This document shows positions 34,334 to 42,257 of a stretch of 64,000 nucleotides of DNA, one piece after another. The stretch is taken from NCBI GenBank assembly GCA_013360195.1, contig JABWCQ010000003.1, forward strand, positions 1 through 64,000. Direction: 5' to 3'. This stretch comes from a bacterium. GTDB lineage: Bacteria; Electryoneota; RPQS01. Each line of letters opens with the position of its first letter. Position 1 is the first letter of the stretch. The notes below the pieces were generated by a model. It did not search any database. It saw only the letters and a list, made by a program, of their open reading frames with translations, and was not told the DNA's origin. Both the position numbers and the translations under genes were made by a program.

Positions 34334-34350
34334 CGATTCTTGCATCGGGC

Positions 34351-35679
34351 TTACTTCAGCAGCAACATCTTGTTCGTGAATTGCTCTCCTTGTGTCATCA
34401 ATCGGGTGAAATAGACTCCGCTCGACAATCCGCTTCCATCGAAACGAAGCTTGTGCTGACCCCGACTTATCTCCCGATCCAACAGCGTTTGTACAAGACG
34501 TCCGTTGACGTCAAAGATATCTACTCTCGCATTCCCCGTTTTTGCAAGCGAGAATGAGATGGTCGTTTCGGGATTGAACGGGTTCGGGTAGTTCTGGTGG
34601 AGCACGGCATTGGCAGGAACCAAATCAGGCTGCTCTTCGGCTGATACCGTTTGAGTTGTCCAGAAGATAACTTGACCGCTGGTGATGTAAACGGGTTGTG
34701 TGTGACCGGTGCTGTTGTAATTGCAATCCGGGCAGGTGACTCCGGAAACACATTCAGGATTGGTCGGGCGGCAAAGGTTTTCGTAAGCTTCGATAGTTGG
34801 CCAAACATCTATAGTTTGTCCGGGTACGACTTCGACAAACGGAATATCCCACGGATACACCCGGTCCCCCGGGCACCACCCGGCACGGTTAAACTGCCAT
34901 GTTCCGCCTTGCGGGCTGCAAGCATTGACAGAGCAGTCATTTCTCCACAGGAGGTGTTCGAAATGGTCGGTACCAATCCACACCCCGTGAGTTTTTTGAG
35001 AGAACTCGGCAGCATTATGAGTGTTTCCCTGCCCGTGACCGGTAGTCCAGATGCGGACCGTTGCAAATTCGGCTTGCGCAGGTATCGGCACAAAGGAGAT
35101 GTCAAGGTGATTCTCGACAGGATCGGCGGGGTCTCCGTACACCAGCCCGCCGAAGTTCCAGAGCTGCTCGACTGCAATAGGACGTAGCTGAAGGGGGTTT
35201 TCGACGAAGTAAAAGGTGCAAGTTACCAACCAGCCTTGATTTCCACCAACCCACGTATCCACAAAGCTGTGAAGAGTGACCTGGCCTCTGAGCAGGGATT
35301 GATAATCAAGCATGTCGAATGTCCATTCGCAGTGTCCCGGGCCTCCTCCGCCTGTGATATCATACGGTGTAATAACACGAGCAATTTCAATATCTTCGTG
35401 AGTCGAATCTGTTAGCGGACGTTGGACAAACAGGCGGGCTGTTCTGTCCCAGGGGTCGCAATCGCCCGGTGAACTTGGACAATCCAAGCGATACACCATG
35501 TAGATCTCACTGAACTCAACATCCCAACCGGGGAATTCAAAAACCTCCACGACGTCCCGGCCGCCGGCACCGAAGTTCTGGAGTCTTTGAGCGAAAGTAA
35601 CAACCACGGTTGTGTCACCCGGGTCGGCCCAGACAGGGATTGACAGTGCAAGAAAAAGAAAAGAAGCAAGCGTTCGCAT
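34351..35679 (-). CDS. PNGase F-like glycosidase with T9SS sorting domain
   Basis: ATG 35679 (CAAGGAG upstream, signal MRTLASFLFLALSIPVWA) gives 442 residues. Residues about 20-330 match the two jelly-roll domains of peptide-N-glycosidase F: a first part with CDPWDRTARLFV, IARVITPYDITGGGGPGHCE and WTFDMLDYQSLLRG, and a second with VRIWTTGHGQGNTHNAAEF, THGVWIGTDHF and GGTWQFNRAGWCPGDRV. PNGase F removes N-glycans from glycoproteins; the acidic residues of DPWDR and NAAEF lie where its catalytic Asp and Glu are expected, but I could not align them rigorously. The C-terminus is a T9SS type A domain (NYPNPFNPETTISF ... TNKMLLLK). It should act on extracellular glycoproteins or be a lectin-like relative. 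Confidence 0.82.
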   Translation of the reverse strand: MRTLASFLFLALSIPVWADPGDTTVVVTFAQRLQNFGAGGRDVVEVFEFPGWDVEFSEIYMVYRLDCPSSPGDCDPWDRTARLFVQRPLTDSTHEDIEIARVITPYDITGGGGPGHCEWTFDMLDYQSLLRGQVTLHSFVDTWVGGNQGWLVTCTFYFVENPLQLRPIAVEQLWNFGGLVYGDPADPVENHLDISFVPIPAQAEFATVRIWTTGHGQGNTHNAAEFSQKTHGVWIGTDHFEHLLWRNDCSVNACSPQGGTWQFNRAGWCPGDRVYPWDIPFVEVVPGQTIDVWPTIEAYENLCRPTNPECVSGVTCPDCNYNSTGHTQPVYITSGQVIFWTTQTVSAEEQPDLVPANAVLHQNYPNPFNPETTISFSLAKTGNARVDIFDVNGRLVQTLLDREISRGQHKLRFDGSGLSSGVYFTRLMTQGEQFTNKMLLLK

Positions 35680-35780
35680 TACGGTCTCCTTGAATTCTGA
35701 TAGATTCAATTTAGGGAACCTTACCGAACAAAACAACTTGCTCATATTTGAACAATTCTGAAGAAAAGGGGGGGTATCCG

Positions 35781-35809
35781 TTGACTATCCGACAAGGTGT
35801 TCGTAAATT
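35781..35809 (+). promoter_or_regulatory. promoter of the 35845 gene
   Basis: TTGACT (35781-35786) and TAAATT (35804-35809) are 17 bp apart. A G7 run lies just upstream, outside the spacer. The start near 35816 falls after the in-frame codon at 35797 and so fixes ATG 35845 as translation start. Confidence 0.65.
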
Positions 35810-35844
35810 GCGGTAGAAACAACGCAATTCAAAGGAGCAAAGCT

Positions 35845-36420
35845 ATGAAACTGCTTGGAACTTTGGTTTTGATTGCTGGATTTGTCCTGCCAGGATTTGG
35901 TGCCTATCCTCTTGGTGTCGGGATTCACGGGGGGTATGACATGCCCGTAATACAAGAGGATGTTGGTGCCGGACCGGTTTTCGGAGTATCAGTCCGAGGG
36001 AACATTGTCGGGCCGCTGCACGGCCAGCTCTTCTTCAGGAGCACATCTCAGGCAGACGTGGAAGAGGACATTGATTTCCCAAACGAGCCAACATTGACCA
36101 TACCGGGTGGTTCACTGACTGGATTTGGACTGAATCTCCTGTTGGCAAAGAAGACTCCCGCATCCGTTTGGCCCTATCTTCAACTCGGTGTTTCCACAAA
36201 CACAGTGTCGCCGGGAGTTGATTACAAGGAAGAAGAGAGTCTTTCCGGCATTAGCGGCGGCGGTGGCGCGGGTTTCAACCTCTATCAGCGAAAAGTCTAT
36301 CTTGACGTGAGCACGTCCTTGCTGGTCATGCCGTTTCATGACAACAAAGCCTCGCGCAAGAACTGGCAGACGATGCTTGGTGTGCAGTATTTCATTCCTA
36401 TCAAAGGCAAATCAAATTAA
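35845..36420 (+). CDS. putative outer-membrane beta-barrel protein
   Basis: The 191-residue product starts MKLLGTLVLIAGFVLPGFGA (signal peptide) after AAAGGAGC. The mature chain alternates glycine-rich amphipathic strands (LGVGIHGGYDMPVIQ, GPVFGVSVRGNI, LTGFGLNLLLAKK, VWPYLQLGVSTN, SGGGGAGFNLY) and ends QTMLGVQYFIPIK, with a near-terminal aromatic. This resembles small OmpA/OmpX-like eight-stranded barrels of FCB bacteria (DUF3575/outer membrane protein beta-barrel type). Function unknown. It is followed after 21 nt by a lipoprotein gene in the same direction and shares its terminator. Confidence 0.75.
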   Translation: MKLLGTLVLIAGFVLPGFGAYPLGVGIHGGYDMPVIQEDVGAGPVFGVSVRGNIVGPLHGQLFFRSTSQADVEEDIDFPNEPTLTIPGGSLTGFGLNLLLAKKTPASVWPYLQLGVSTNTVSPGVDYKEEESLSGISGGGGAGFNLYQRKVYLDVSTSLLVMPFHDNKASRKNWQTMLGVQYFIPIKGKSN

Positions 36421-36441
36421 GCGGAGCAGAAGGAGAAACAC

Positions 36442-37011
36442 ATGAAGACGATACTTTGTATTCTTGCCGCTTCGCTGGTCTTTGCATTGAGCGGATGCGG
36501 CTTGACCTCGGGAACGGCCTTTGTTTCGCAGGAAGTGGACGGAGTGATTACCACGGACACTCGTCCGGGCGGATTGCGCGGCGAAGGCGCTCTCGATACT
36601 CAAATGGAAGGTGTGGTCGTAGATCTGACGGACAACAGTGATTGGTCGGATTTCACGATTGAAGGGGTCGAGGACGGCTGTATAAGTGTGCATGCTGAGA
36701 ATCACCTGAATACGCCCGTCTCGGGAGAGATTTGGATTGTGATGGATACGGAGTTTGACCCGGCCGGCGATCCCGATGCGGTTCGCAATCATTCCGGCGC
36801 GTTCAAGGTTTTTGAAGGCATGGCCTTGGCGCCGAATGAAATCAAACAATTCACCTGTTTCGAGACCATAGCTCTGCTGCAAAACACAGATCGGTTGGTG
36901 GATGCAGTGCGTGAGGGTCGCTTTCAAGCCTTCGGTTTGGGCAACGAGGATGTTTACTGCTTCACATTGACTGGGATCGTATTCGGATTCCACATTACCG
37001 GCAGCATTTAA
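36442..37011 (+). CDS. lipoprotein of unknown function
   Basis: The 189-residue protein has a lipoprotein signal ending in FALSGC and a good AGGAG site. The mature part is acidic and beta-rich (VVDLTDNSDWSDFTIEGVED, ENHLNTPVSGEIWIVMDTEF, GAFKVFEGMALAPNEIKQFT) and ends hydrophobic (YCFTLTGIVFGFHITGSI). I recognise no family. It is the second gene of an apparent two-gene operon with the beta-barrel protein, so it may be an accessory surface lipoprotein. A strong terminator follows. Confidence 0.75.
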   Translation: MKTILCILAASLVFALSGCGLTSGTAFVSQEVDGVITTDTRPGGLRGEGALDTQMEGVVVDLTDNSDWSDFTIEGVEDGCISVHAENHLNTPVSGEIWIVMDTEFDPAGDPDAVRNHSGAFKVFEGMALAPNEIKQFTCFETIALLQNTDRLVDAVREGRFQAFGLGNEDVYCFTLTGIVFGFHITGSI

Positions 37012-37033
37012 GCCGAAAATTAGTTTTTACCCA

Positions 37034-37061
37034 CGCCCGGCAGGAAACTGCCGGGCGTTTT
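37034..37061 (+). terminator. Rho-independent terminator
   Basis: CGCCCGGCAG (37034-37043), GAAA tetraloop and CTGCCGGGCG (37048-37057) are followed by T4. It lies 22 nt after the lipoprotein gene. Confidence 0.92.
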
Positions 37062-37226
37062 CATTATCGGGAACACTGTCGGTGAATCCGAGGTTTATAG
37101 TTCCCGAGAAAGTAAACTATTGTTTCTAAGAGGATAGTGGACATTTGGTCGACCGGAAAGGGGGCAGAGGCGGGTGAAACGTGTTAAGTTATTGGATTTT
37201 AATATAGTTGCTTGATTCAAATCGGC

Positions 37227-37255
37227 TTGACAATCGAGCCATATCTCGTTATCTT
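37227..37255 (+). promoter_or_regulatory. promoter of hrcA-grpE-dnaJ
   Basis: A perfect -35 TTGACA (37227-37232) and TATCTT (37250-37255) are 17 bp apart. The predicted start near 37262 leaves only about 19 nt before the hrcA ATG. The spacer holds a small inverted repeat (CGAG and CTCG). No CIRCE element (TTAGCACTC-N9-GAGTGCTAA) is present. Confidence 0.75.
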
Positions 37256-37280
37256 ATCTGTTTAAGCACTATCACCACGA

Positions 37281-38324
37281 ATGACTTCGCCCCAGCCAAT
37301 ACCGAAACTTACCGAACGAGAGAAGTTGATTCTTCGGGCGGTTGTGCAACACTTCATTCTGACGGCAAATCCGGTCGGTTCGAGGCACATTGCCCGGAAG
37401 TTCGGGATCGATCTTTCTCCGGCGACTATTCGGAATGTTATGTCTGATTTGGAGGAGATGGGGCTGCTTAGTCATCCACACACTTCAGCGGGGAGAATGC
37501 CTTCGGACCTGGGGTACAGGTTTTACGTGGATGACTTGATGGACCTTGGTGAATTGACCAGTCAAGAGAGGGAAGCGATAGACCGTGAAATTGAGTCGGT
37601 CCCTGCGGAGCTGGAGTCAGTTCTTGACGCAACCACGCGGGTTTTAGCCTCGGCCTCGCAGCTGTTGGGGATTGTGGTGATTCCCGAGCTGCAGAACGCT
37701 GTACTGAGCCGGATTGAACTTGCCCGGCTGGCTGAGCGCCGGCTGCTGGTGGTTATCAGTTTGGAAGCAGGTCCGATGAAGTCGATCATGCTTGAGATTG
37801 AGCAGGAAATGTCTGAAGACTCGGTCAGAAAAGTGACGAGCGCATTGAATCAGCGGCTGGCAGGTTTGACCGTCGGCCAAATTCGAGAGCAGATTGCGAC
37901 GAGAATTCAGAATATTGCCGAGACACCTCAGAGCCTGATTCGCCTGTTTGTGGAATCGACGGATGAGTTGTTCAATTTTGCGTCGCGGAGTGAACATGTC
38001 AAGATCGGGGGGCGTGCCCAGGTTATCACTCAACCGGAGTTTTCCACGCCTGGTTCAATGCGTGGCATCATTGAGTTAGTTGAAGACAAAGATATCATCA
38101 TACACTTGCTGCAAAGCAGCGAGGCGCGGGGACAGATTACCATAAAGATCGGCCGCGAGAATCAGGACAGCCGCGCCAAGGATCTATCGGTGATTTCCGC
38201 GGATTACAAGACAAACTCCAGCGCGGGCAAGCTTGGCGTGATTGGACCGACACGGATGGACTATTCGCGCCTGACGACTCTGCTTGAATACACCGCGAGA
38301 GTAGTCAGTAAACGGCTTTCATAA
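37281..38324 (+). CDS. hrcA: heat-inducible transcription repressor HrcA
   Basis: The 347-residue protein has an N-terminal winged helix (LTEREKLILRAVVQHFILTA, PVGSRHIARKFGIDLSPATI, RNVMSDLEEMGLLSHPHTSA) that is diagnostic for HrcA, then a GAF-like central domain and the C-terminal TTLLEYTARVVSKRLS. HrcA represses chaperone genes by binding CIRCE and is kept active by GroEL. It is the first gene of hrcA-grpE-dnaJ, followed by grpE after 16 nt. No CIRCE is seen upstream, so if HrcA controls chaperones here it must act at other loci such as groESL. Confidence 0.95.
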   Translation: MTSPQPIPKLTEREKLILRAVVQHFILTANPVGSRHIARKFGIDLSPATIRNVMSDLEEMGLLSHPHTSAGRMPSDLGYRFYVDDLMDLGELTSQEREAIDREIESVPAELESVLDATTRVLASASQLLGIVVIPELQNAVLSRIELARLAERRLLVVISLEAGPMKSIMLEIEQEMSEDSVRKVTSALNQRLAGLTVGQIREQIATRIQNIAETPQSLIRLFVESTDELFNFASRSEHVKIGGRAQVITQPEFSTPGSMRGIIELVEDKDIIIHLLQSSEARGQITIKIGRENQDSRAKDLSVISADYKTNSSAGKLGVIGPTRMDYSRLTTLLEYTARVVSKRLS

Positions 38325-38340
38325 TCTGAATTAGAGAAAT

Positions 38341-38898
38341 ATGAATCAACTGGATAGAGAGAACAACGAAGTGCTGGACCAGGAGCCATCGGGGAGTACG
38401 ACTCCGGAAGCGCAGGACGAGTTGACACAGGCACGTGCAGAAGCGGCCGAGTGGAGGGACAAATATGTCCGTCAGTTGGCCGAGTTTGACAATTTCCGGA
38501 AGCGTACCAGAGCGGAGATTGAGAATATTCGAGAGAACGTGGTTGAGAACGTTCTGTCAGGTTTGTTGACAGTGTATGACGACATGAACAGAATGCTGGA
38601 AACCACAGCCGCGGAGGAAAACGGTTCTCGTCGAGGTATGGAACTGATACAGCAGAAGTTCAAAAGTTTTTTGGAATCCAAGGGGATTACCAGGCTTGAG
38701 TGCCGCGGCAAGGAATTCAATCCGAATGAGCATGACGCGATTCTCACACAACCGCGAGAAGGCTTTCCTGCGGGAGTCGTGCTTGAAGAGGTCTCGCCAG
38801 GCTACAAGCTTGGAGAGCGTGTGATCCGCCATGCGCAGGTAATCGTATCGATCGAGGCCGAGGAGCCCGGTTCGCAGGGTGAGGTGACAGAGGGATAA
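38341..38898 (+). CDS. grpE: nucleotide exchange factor GrpE
   Basis: The 185-residue cytosolic protein releases ADP from DnaK. A charged N-terminal part (QARAEAAEWRDKYVRQLAEF) forms the long coiled coil, followed by the typical DNFRKRTRAEIENIRENVVE. The beta domain contains GMELIQQKFKSFLESKGI, FNPNEHDAI and GYKLGERVIRHAQVIV, as in GrpE of other phyla. It ends directly before dnaJ (stop 38898, dnaJ ATG 38899). Confidence 0.95.
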   Translation: MNQLDRENNEVLDQEPSGSTTPEAQDELTQARAEAAEWRDKYVRQLAEFDNFRKRTRAEIENIRENVVENVLSGLLTVYDDMNRMLETTAAEENGSRRGMELIQQKFKSFLESKGITRLECRGKEFNPNEHDAILTQPREGFPAGVVLEEVSPGYKLGERVIRHAQVIVSIEAEEPGSQGEVTEG

Positions 38899-40044
38899 AT
38901 GGCGAAGCGTGACTATTATGAGATTCTGGGGGTGGATCGCGGAGCCACTCAGGAGGAGATCAAGAAGGCTTACCGAAAGCTTGCGATGCAGTATCATCCT
39001 GACCGCAATAAGGGAGATGCGACTGCAGAGGAGAAATTCAAGGAAGTCGGAGAGGCGTACGCGGTGCTTTCCGACGCTCAAAAGCGCGCGCAGTATGATC
39101 GTTTTGGTCACATGCAGGGCGGCGCGGGACCTCGTCCCGGACAAGGGGGGAGTTTCGAGTTTGACCTTTCGGATGCGTTACGGCAGTTCATGGAAGGCGG
39201 GATGTTCGGGGACTTCTTTGGCCAGCAGCGTGGTGGACGCAGCGGTTCAGCACGAGTGCGCGGCAACGATTTGCAATTGAAACTCTCACTCACGCTTGAA
39301 GAGATTTCGGAGGGGGTTCGCAAGACCATCAAGGTGAAGAGATTCCGTCCGTGTACGACCTGCGGCGGGAGCGGTGCAGCGGCAGGCAGTGCGCCTCAGG
39401 AATGCCCGACATGCCGGGGTCAGGGACAAGTCCGGCAAGTGTCACGGACGATTCTCGGACAATTTGTCAATATTCAGACTTGTCCGCAGTGCCACGGCGA
39501 AGGCCGAATTGTGGCGAACCCGTGCAAGACCTGCAATGGCGACGGACGTGTACGCACAGAAGACACGATACATGTTGACGTACCGGCGGGAGTGGCCAGC
39601 GGTCAATACCTGACACTTCGAGGAGAAGGGCATAGCGGTCCTCGAAACGGTCCCGCGGGGGATTTGATTGTCTTGATAGACGAGAAGGAGCATGAGTATT
39701 TCGAGCGAGACGGGGACAACATCATTTACAGGTTAAGTGTTTCGATTCCTCAGCTCTTGCTCGGCGCGACCGTGGAAGTCCCAACGCTCGGCGGCCGGGC
39801 GCAGCTAAAGATTGAGCCGGGGATGACACCGGGTAAGTTGCTACGCATGCGCGGAAAAGGTCTTCCGTCATTGAATGGTTACGGGCGGGGCGACCAGCTT
39901 GTGGAAATTGAGCTTCATGTTCCTAAGAAGCTTAGTACGAGCGAGCGGGAAATGGTTGAGCGACTTGGGAACAGCGAGAATTTCAAAGTACAGACAAACG
40001 AGAAAGGCTTCTTCGCGCGTGTGAAGGAAGCGCTTGGATCGTGA
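38899..40044 (+). CDS. dnaJ: chaperone DnaJ
   Basis: The 381-residue type I J-protein has a J domain with the HPD motif ([11 protein letters not shown]), a Gly/Phe region, four zinc-binding CxxCxGxG repeats ([32 protein letters not shown]) and the C-terminal substrate-binding beta domains ([20 protein letters not shown]). It stimulates the ATPase of DnaK, which must be encoded elsewhere. It is joined to grpE without a gap and overlaps the HhH gene by 4 nt. Confidence 0.97.
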   Translation: MAKRDYYEILGVDRGATQEEIKKAYRKLAMQYHPDRNKGDATAEEKFKEVGEAYAVLSDAQKRAQYDRFGHMQGGAGPRPGQGGSFEFDLSDALRQFMEGGMFGDFFGQQRGGRSGSARVRGNDLQLKLSLTLEEISEGVRKTIKVKRFRPCTTCGGSGAAAGSAPQECPTCRGQGQVRQVSRTILGQFVNIQTCPQCHGEGRIVANPCKTCNGDGRVRTEDTIHVDVPAGVASGQYLTLRGEGHSGPRNGPAGDLIVLIDEKEHEYFERDGDNIIYRLSVSIPQLLLGATVEVPTLGGRAQLKIEPGMTPGKLLRMRGKGLPSLNGYGRGDQLVEIELHVPKKLSTSEREMVERLGNSENFKVQTNEKGFFARVKEALGS

Positions 40045-40442
40045 TATGGCGGTTTGATTACAGCCGCCGCGCGCTGGCGTGGCTTCTTGGACTGAGCTTT
40101 GTGCTCGGGACTGTTCTTGAGCTTCGTGAACAATGGTACAGCCGCTCTGCCGCTTCCAATACACGAATCGTGTACATGGGGAAGAACCATGAAGTTTTAA
40201 GAGCGGCGGATTCAATTCATGCAGCGCGTGTTGCGCTGCTCAACCGCCCGATCAACATCAACACTGCAAATGAAATCGAATTGGAAAGACTGCCTGGGAT
40301 CGGACCTGTGCTGGCTGCGCGAATAATCGAAGAACGTGAGACCGGTGGGCCTTTCATTTCCGCGGATGATCTTGAGCGAGTACCCGGAATCGGCGAGAAG
40401 AAAATTGCTGCGATGAGAGATCGCGTCATAACAAGCGAATAG
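40041..40442 (+). CDS. ComEA-like helix-hairpin-helix protein
   Basis: The 133-residue protein has an N-terminal membrane helix ([20 protein letters not shown]) and a C-terminal ComEA-type tandem HhH domain: [20 protein letters not shown], then [20 protein letters not shown] and [15 protein letters not shown]. ComEA proteins bind incoming double-stranded DNA in the periplasm during natural transformation, but short anchored HhH proteins of this kind are common and not all act in uptake. It overlaps dnaJ by 4 nt (ATGA), a surprising partner. No other competence gene is nearby. Confidence 0.85.
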   Translation: MIWRFDYSRRALAWLLGLSFVLGTVLELREQWYSRSAASNTRIVYMGKNHEVLRAADSIHAARVALLNRPININTANEIELERLPGIGPVLAARIIEERETGGPFISADDLERVPGIGEKKIAAMRDRVITSE

Positions 40443-40480
40443 TCCTGCCGCACTGCGGCTTAGAGATAAAGGAGCGAACC

Positions 40481-41023
40481 ATGCCGGTTCGAATGTCGTC
40501 GGGCTTGCGGCGGGGGAAAACGCAAGTAGAAATGCGTCCCACATCAGCACGCACTCTTGAATCCGTCTTTGACATGCTGCACGCCGAGATTGCGGAAACG
40601 CGAGTGCTTGATCTTTATGCCGGAATAGGTTCATATGGAGTATTGGCGCTGCGCCGCGGAGCCGATGTCGCAGTATTTGTGGACAAGTCGCGCGAATCAG
40701 AAAAGCGAATGAAGCGCGCGCTGGCGCAGTTTCATCTTGAAGACCGTTCCGTGGTACACTGTGAGGATGTGAATCACTTCTTGCACAATGCATCGAGATT
40801 CACTGAGCCTTTCAATATTATTTTCGCCGATCCGCCTTATGAAAAGGTCGTACCTGCGGAATTGCTGGAGAATATTCTTGACTCAAAACTTCTTGCACCC
40901 AACGGCATCATCGTGTTCGAGCATTCAAAGCGTCAGGCTCCTCCGGATGTCATAGGATTGAAGTTGCGCAAGTCGCGTGTTTTCGGTGATACAACCGTGA
41001 GCATTTGGGACTCCGTCGTATGA
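40481..41023 (+). CDS. rsmD: 16S rRNA (guanine966-N2)-methyltransferase RsmD
   Basis: The 180-residue Rossmann-fold methyltransferase has the S-adenosylmethionine loop VLDLYAGIGSYGVLALRRGA, the N-terminal EMRPTSARTLESVFDML typical of RsmD (RPTxDRVRExLF), and the catalytic IIFADPPYEKV with DPPY. It methylates the exocyclic amine of G966 of 16S rRNA in the small subunit. The length is standard. It overlaps the Nudix gene by 4 nt. Confidence 0.9.
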   Translation: MPVRMSSGLRRGKTQVEMRPTSARTLESVFDMLHAEIAETRVLDLYAGIGSYGVLALRRGADVAVFVDKSRESEKRMKRALAQFHLEDRSVVHCEDVNHFLHNASRFTEPFNIIFADPPYEKVVPAELLENILDSKLLAPNGIIVFEHSKRQAPPDVIGLKLRKSRVFGDTTVSIWDSVV

Positions 41024-41466
41024 CAGAATTGACGCATCGTGTTGCGGCGGCGGTGTATGTCTTTCGAGATGACCGACTACTACTGCTGAAACGGGTTGCG
41101 CCTCCCCAGACTTTTGCCCCGCCGGGCGGGAGATTGAATATCAATGAAGATCCTGTATCGGGTGCGCTGCGTGAGGCGAAAGAAGAATGCGGCGTGGATG
41201 TTGAGATTTTTGGCGTGGCACAAACATGGTTTGGAGTCTATACTGCCGGTACGTCGCCGATACTATGCATTAATTACCTCGCAGAGAGTTTCCGCGGTGA
41301 ACCGCAGCTAAGCGGAGAGCACACTGAATACGTTTGGGTATCGCGGGACGATCTCGAATCCGGCAGAATTGTGACGGTTGACGAGAATGGAAACGGATAT
41401 CGCAAAGAGAGTTTTCTTGAGGCCTTTGAGAAGTACAAGGCATGGAAAGAGACAGGCAAGCGTTAA
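41020..41466 (+). CDS. Nudix hydrolase
   Basis: From ATG 41020 (overlapping rsmD as ATGA) the product is 148 residues. A complete Nudix box is visible: GGRLNINEDPVSGALREAKE followed by ECGVDV, i.e. Gx5Ex7REUxEExGU, with the acidic residues that bind Mg2+. N-terminal LTHRVAAAVYVFRDDRLLLL is the usual first strand. Nudix enzymes hydrolyse nucleoside diphosphates linked to another group; the substrate (damaged dNTP, ADP-ribose, others) cannot be told from this. Confidence 0.9.
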   Translation: MTELTHRVAAAVYVFRDDRLLLLKRVAPPQTFAPPGGRLNINEDPVSGALREAKEECGVDVEIFGVAQTWFGVYTAGTSPILCINYLAESFRGEPQLSGEHTEYVWVSRDDLESGRIVTVDENGNGYRKESFLEAFEKYKAWKETGKR

Positions 41467-42236
41467 TCGGCGAAATGATAGCCGCCCTCGGCGAAGGAGC
41501 CCACGAGTTCACTTCGACTGACGGACGGACATATTTGAAGCTTGAAATGCAGGAGTTGCTTCAGGAGTGGATTCCAGCGACCGTGGAGGTGAAGCGGGTC
41601 TGCGGCGAGAGCGAGGGTATCGTCGTAGCGGCGCCTCACGTTAGTTTTGATAATTGGACTGAGTATTTCGCCAATCGACTGGCTTTCGATCTAAATTGCG
41701 GTCAGGTATTGGCCAGGAATTTCAGAGATGAAGACGGTGGATTGATTCCCGTTTCCATCGGAAGGCACTTACATGTTAACCGTCCGACGGAATCGAAACG
41801 CAAAGGCGGCGCTGAACGCGAAACTCCACGAGCGATTGCCGCTTTTCACAAATATCGTTCTGCGCTGCATGACGCTGGCCGAATCATGCCGCTTGCGCTT
41901 CTCATTGAGCTTCACGGACACCGCAAGCACGAATCACTCGAAGTTGCCACGTCCGGAATCACTGAATCAGAAGCAAAGGCTCTCAAAGACTCTTATGAGC
42001 AGCTTGCTTCAACTGACCTCAGGCTTCCAAAGCTCGCGATCGAGCCGCTTGACACCTTGCATTACAACGCCAAAGGGGCGAAGGCGCAAGGTTCTTTGTC
42101 CCCCAAGGTGTGCAGATATGGTCTCCACGTTGAAATTCCGAGAGTTTGTCGCGAGAATGAAGATGCGAGAAGCCGCTTCAGGCCCGTTCTGAGCGAATGG
42201 ACCAATCGCTGCATAGGAGTCTTGCTTGGCGGTTGA
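41442..42236 (+). CDS. putative N-formylglutamate amidohydrolase-like protein
   Basis: The 264-residue protein has no signal peptide. The segment GIVVAAPHVSFDNWTEYFAN and later LLIELHGHRKHESLEVATSG resemble the metal-binding His/Asp and LxEhHG elements of the N-formylglutamate amidohydrolase fold, and RHLHVNRPTESKRKG resembles its VNR-type arginine segment. This is a by-eye family match and the substrate is unknown. It overlaps the end of the Nudix gene by 25 nt if ATG 41442 is used; ATG 41475 is an alternative. Its stop TGA is in the same frame as the antiporter gene that follows. Confidence 0.6.
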   Translation: MERDRQALIGEMIAALGEGAHEFTSTDGRTYLKLEMQELLQEWIPATVEVKRVCGESEGIVVAAPHVSFDNWTEYFANRLAFDLNCGQVLARNFRDEDGGLIPVSIGRHLHVNRPTESKRKGGAERETPRAIAAFHKYRSALHDAGRIMPLALLIELHGHRKHESLEVATSGITESEAKALKDSYEQLASTDLRLPKLAIEPLDTLHYNAKGAKAQGSLSPKVCRYGLHVEIPRVCRENEDARSRFRPVLSEWTNRCIGVLLGG

Positions 42237-42257
42237 TTTGCATTCGACATATTCCAA

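Noticed and set aside
35768-35774. G7 run as a second phase-variation tract
   Set aside because: It is short and lies upstream of the -35 box, outside the promoter spacer and outside any reading frame.
37201-37280. CIRCE operator before hrcA
   Set aside because: No TTAGCACTC / GAGTGCTAA pair; only a partial AAGCACT without its inverted partner.
39351-39613. Alternative-frame repeats inside dnaJ resembling a Cys/Arg-rich gene
   Set aside because: These frames are shadows of the four CxxCxGxG repeats of DnaJ.
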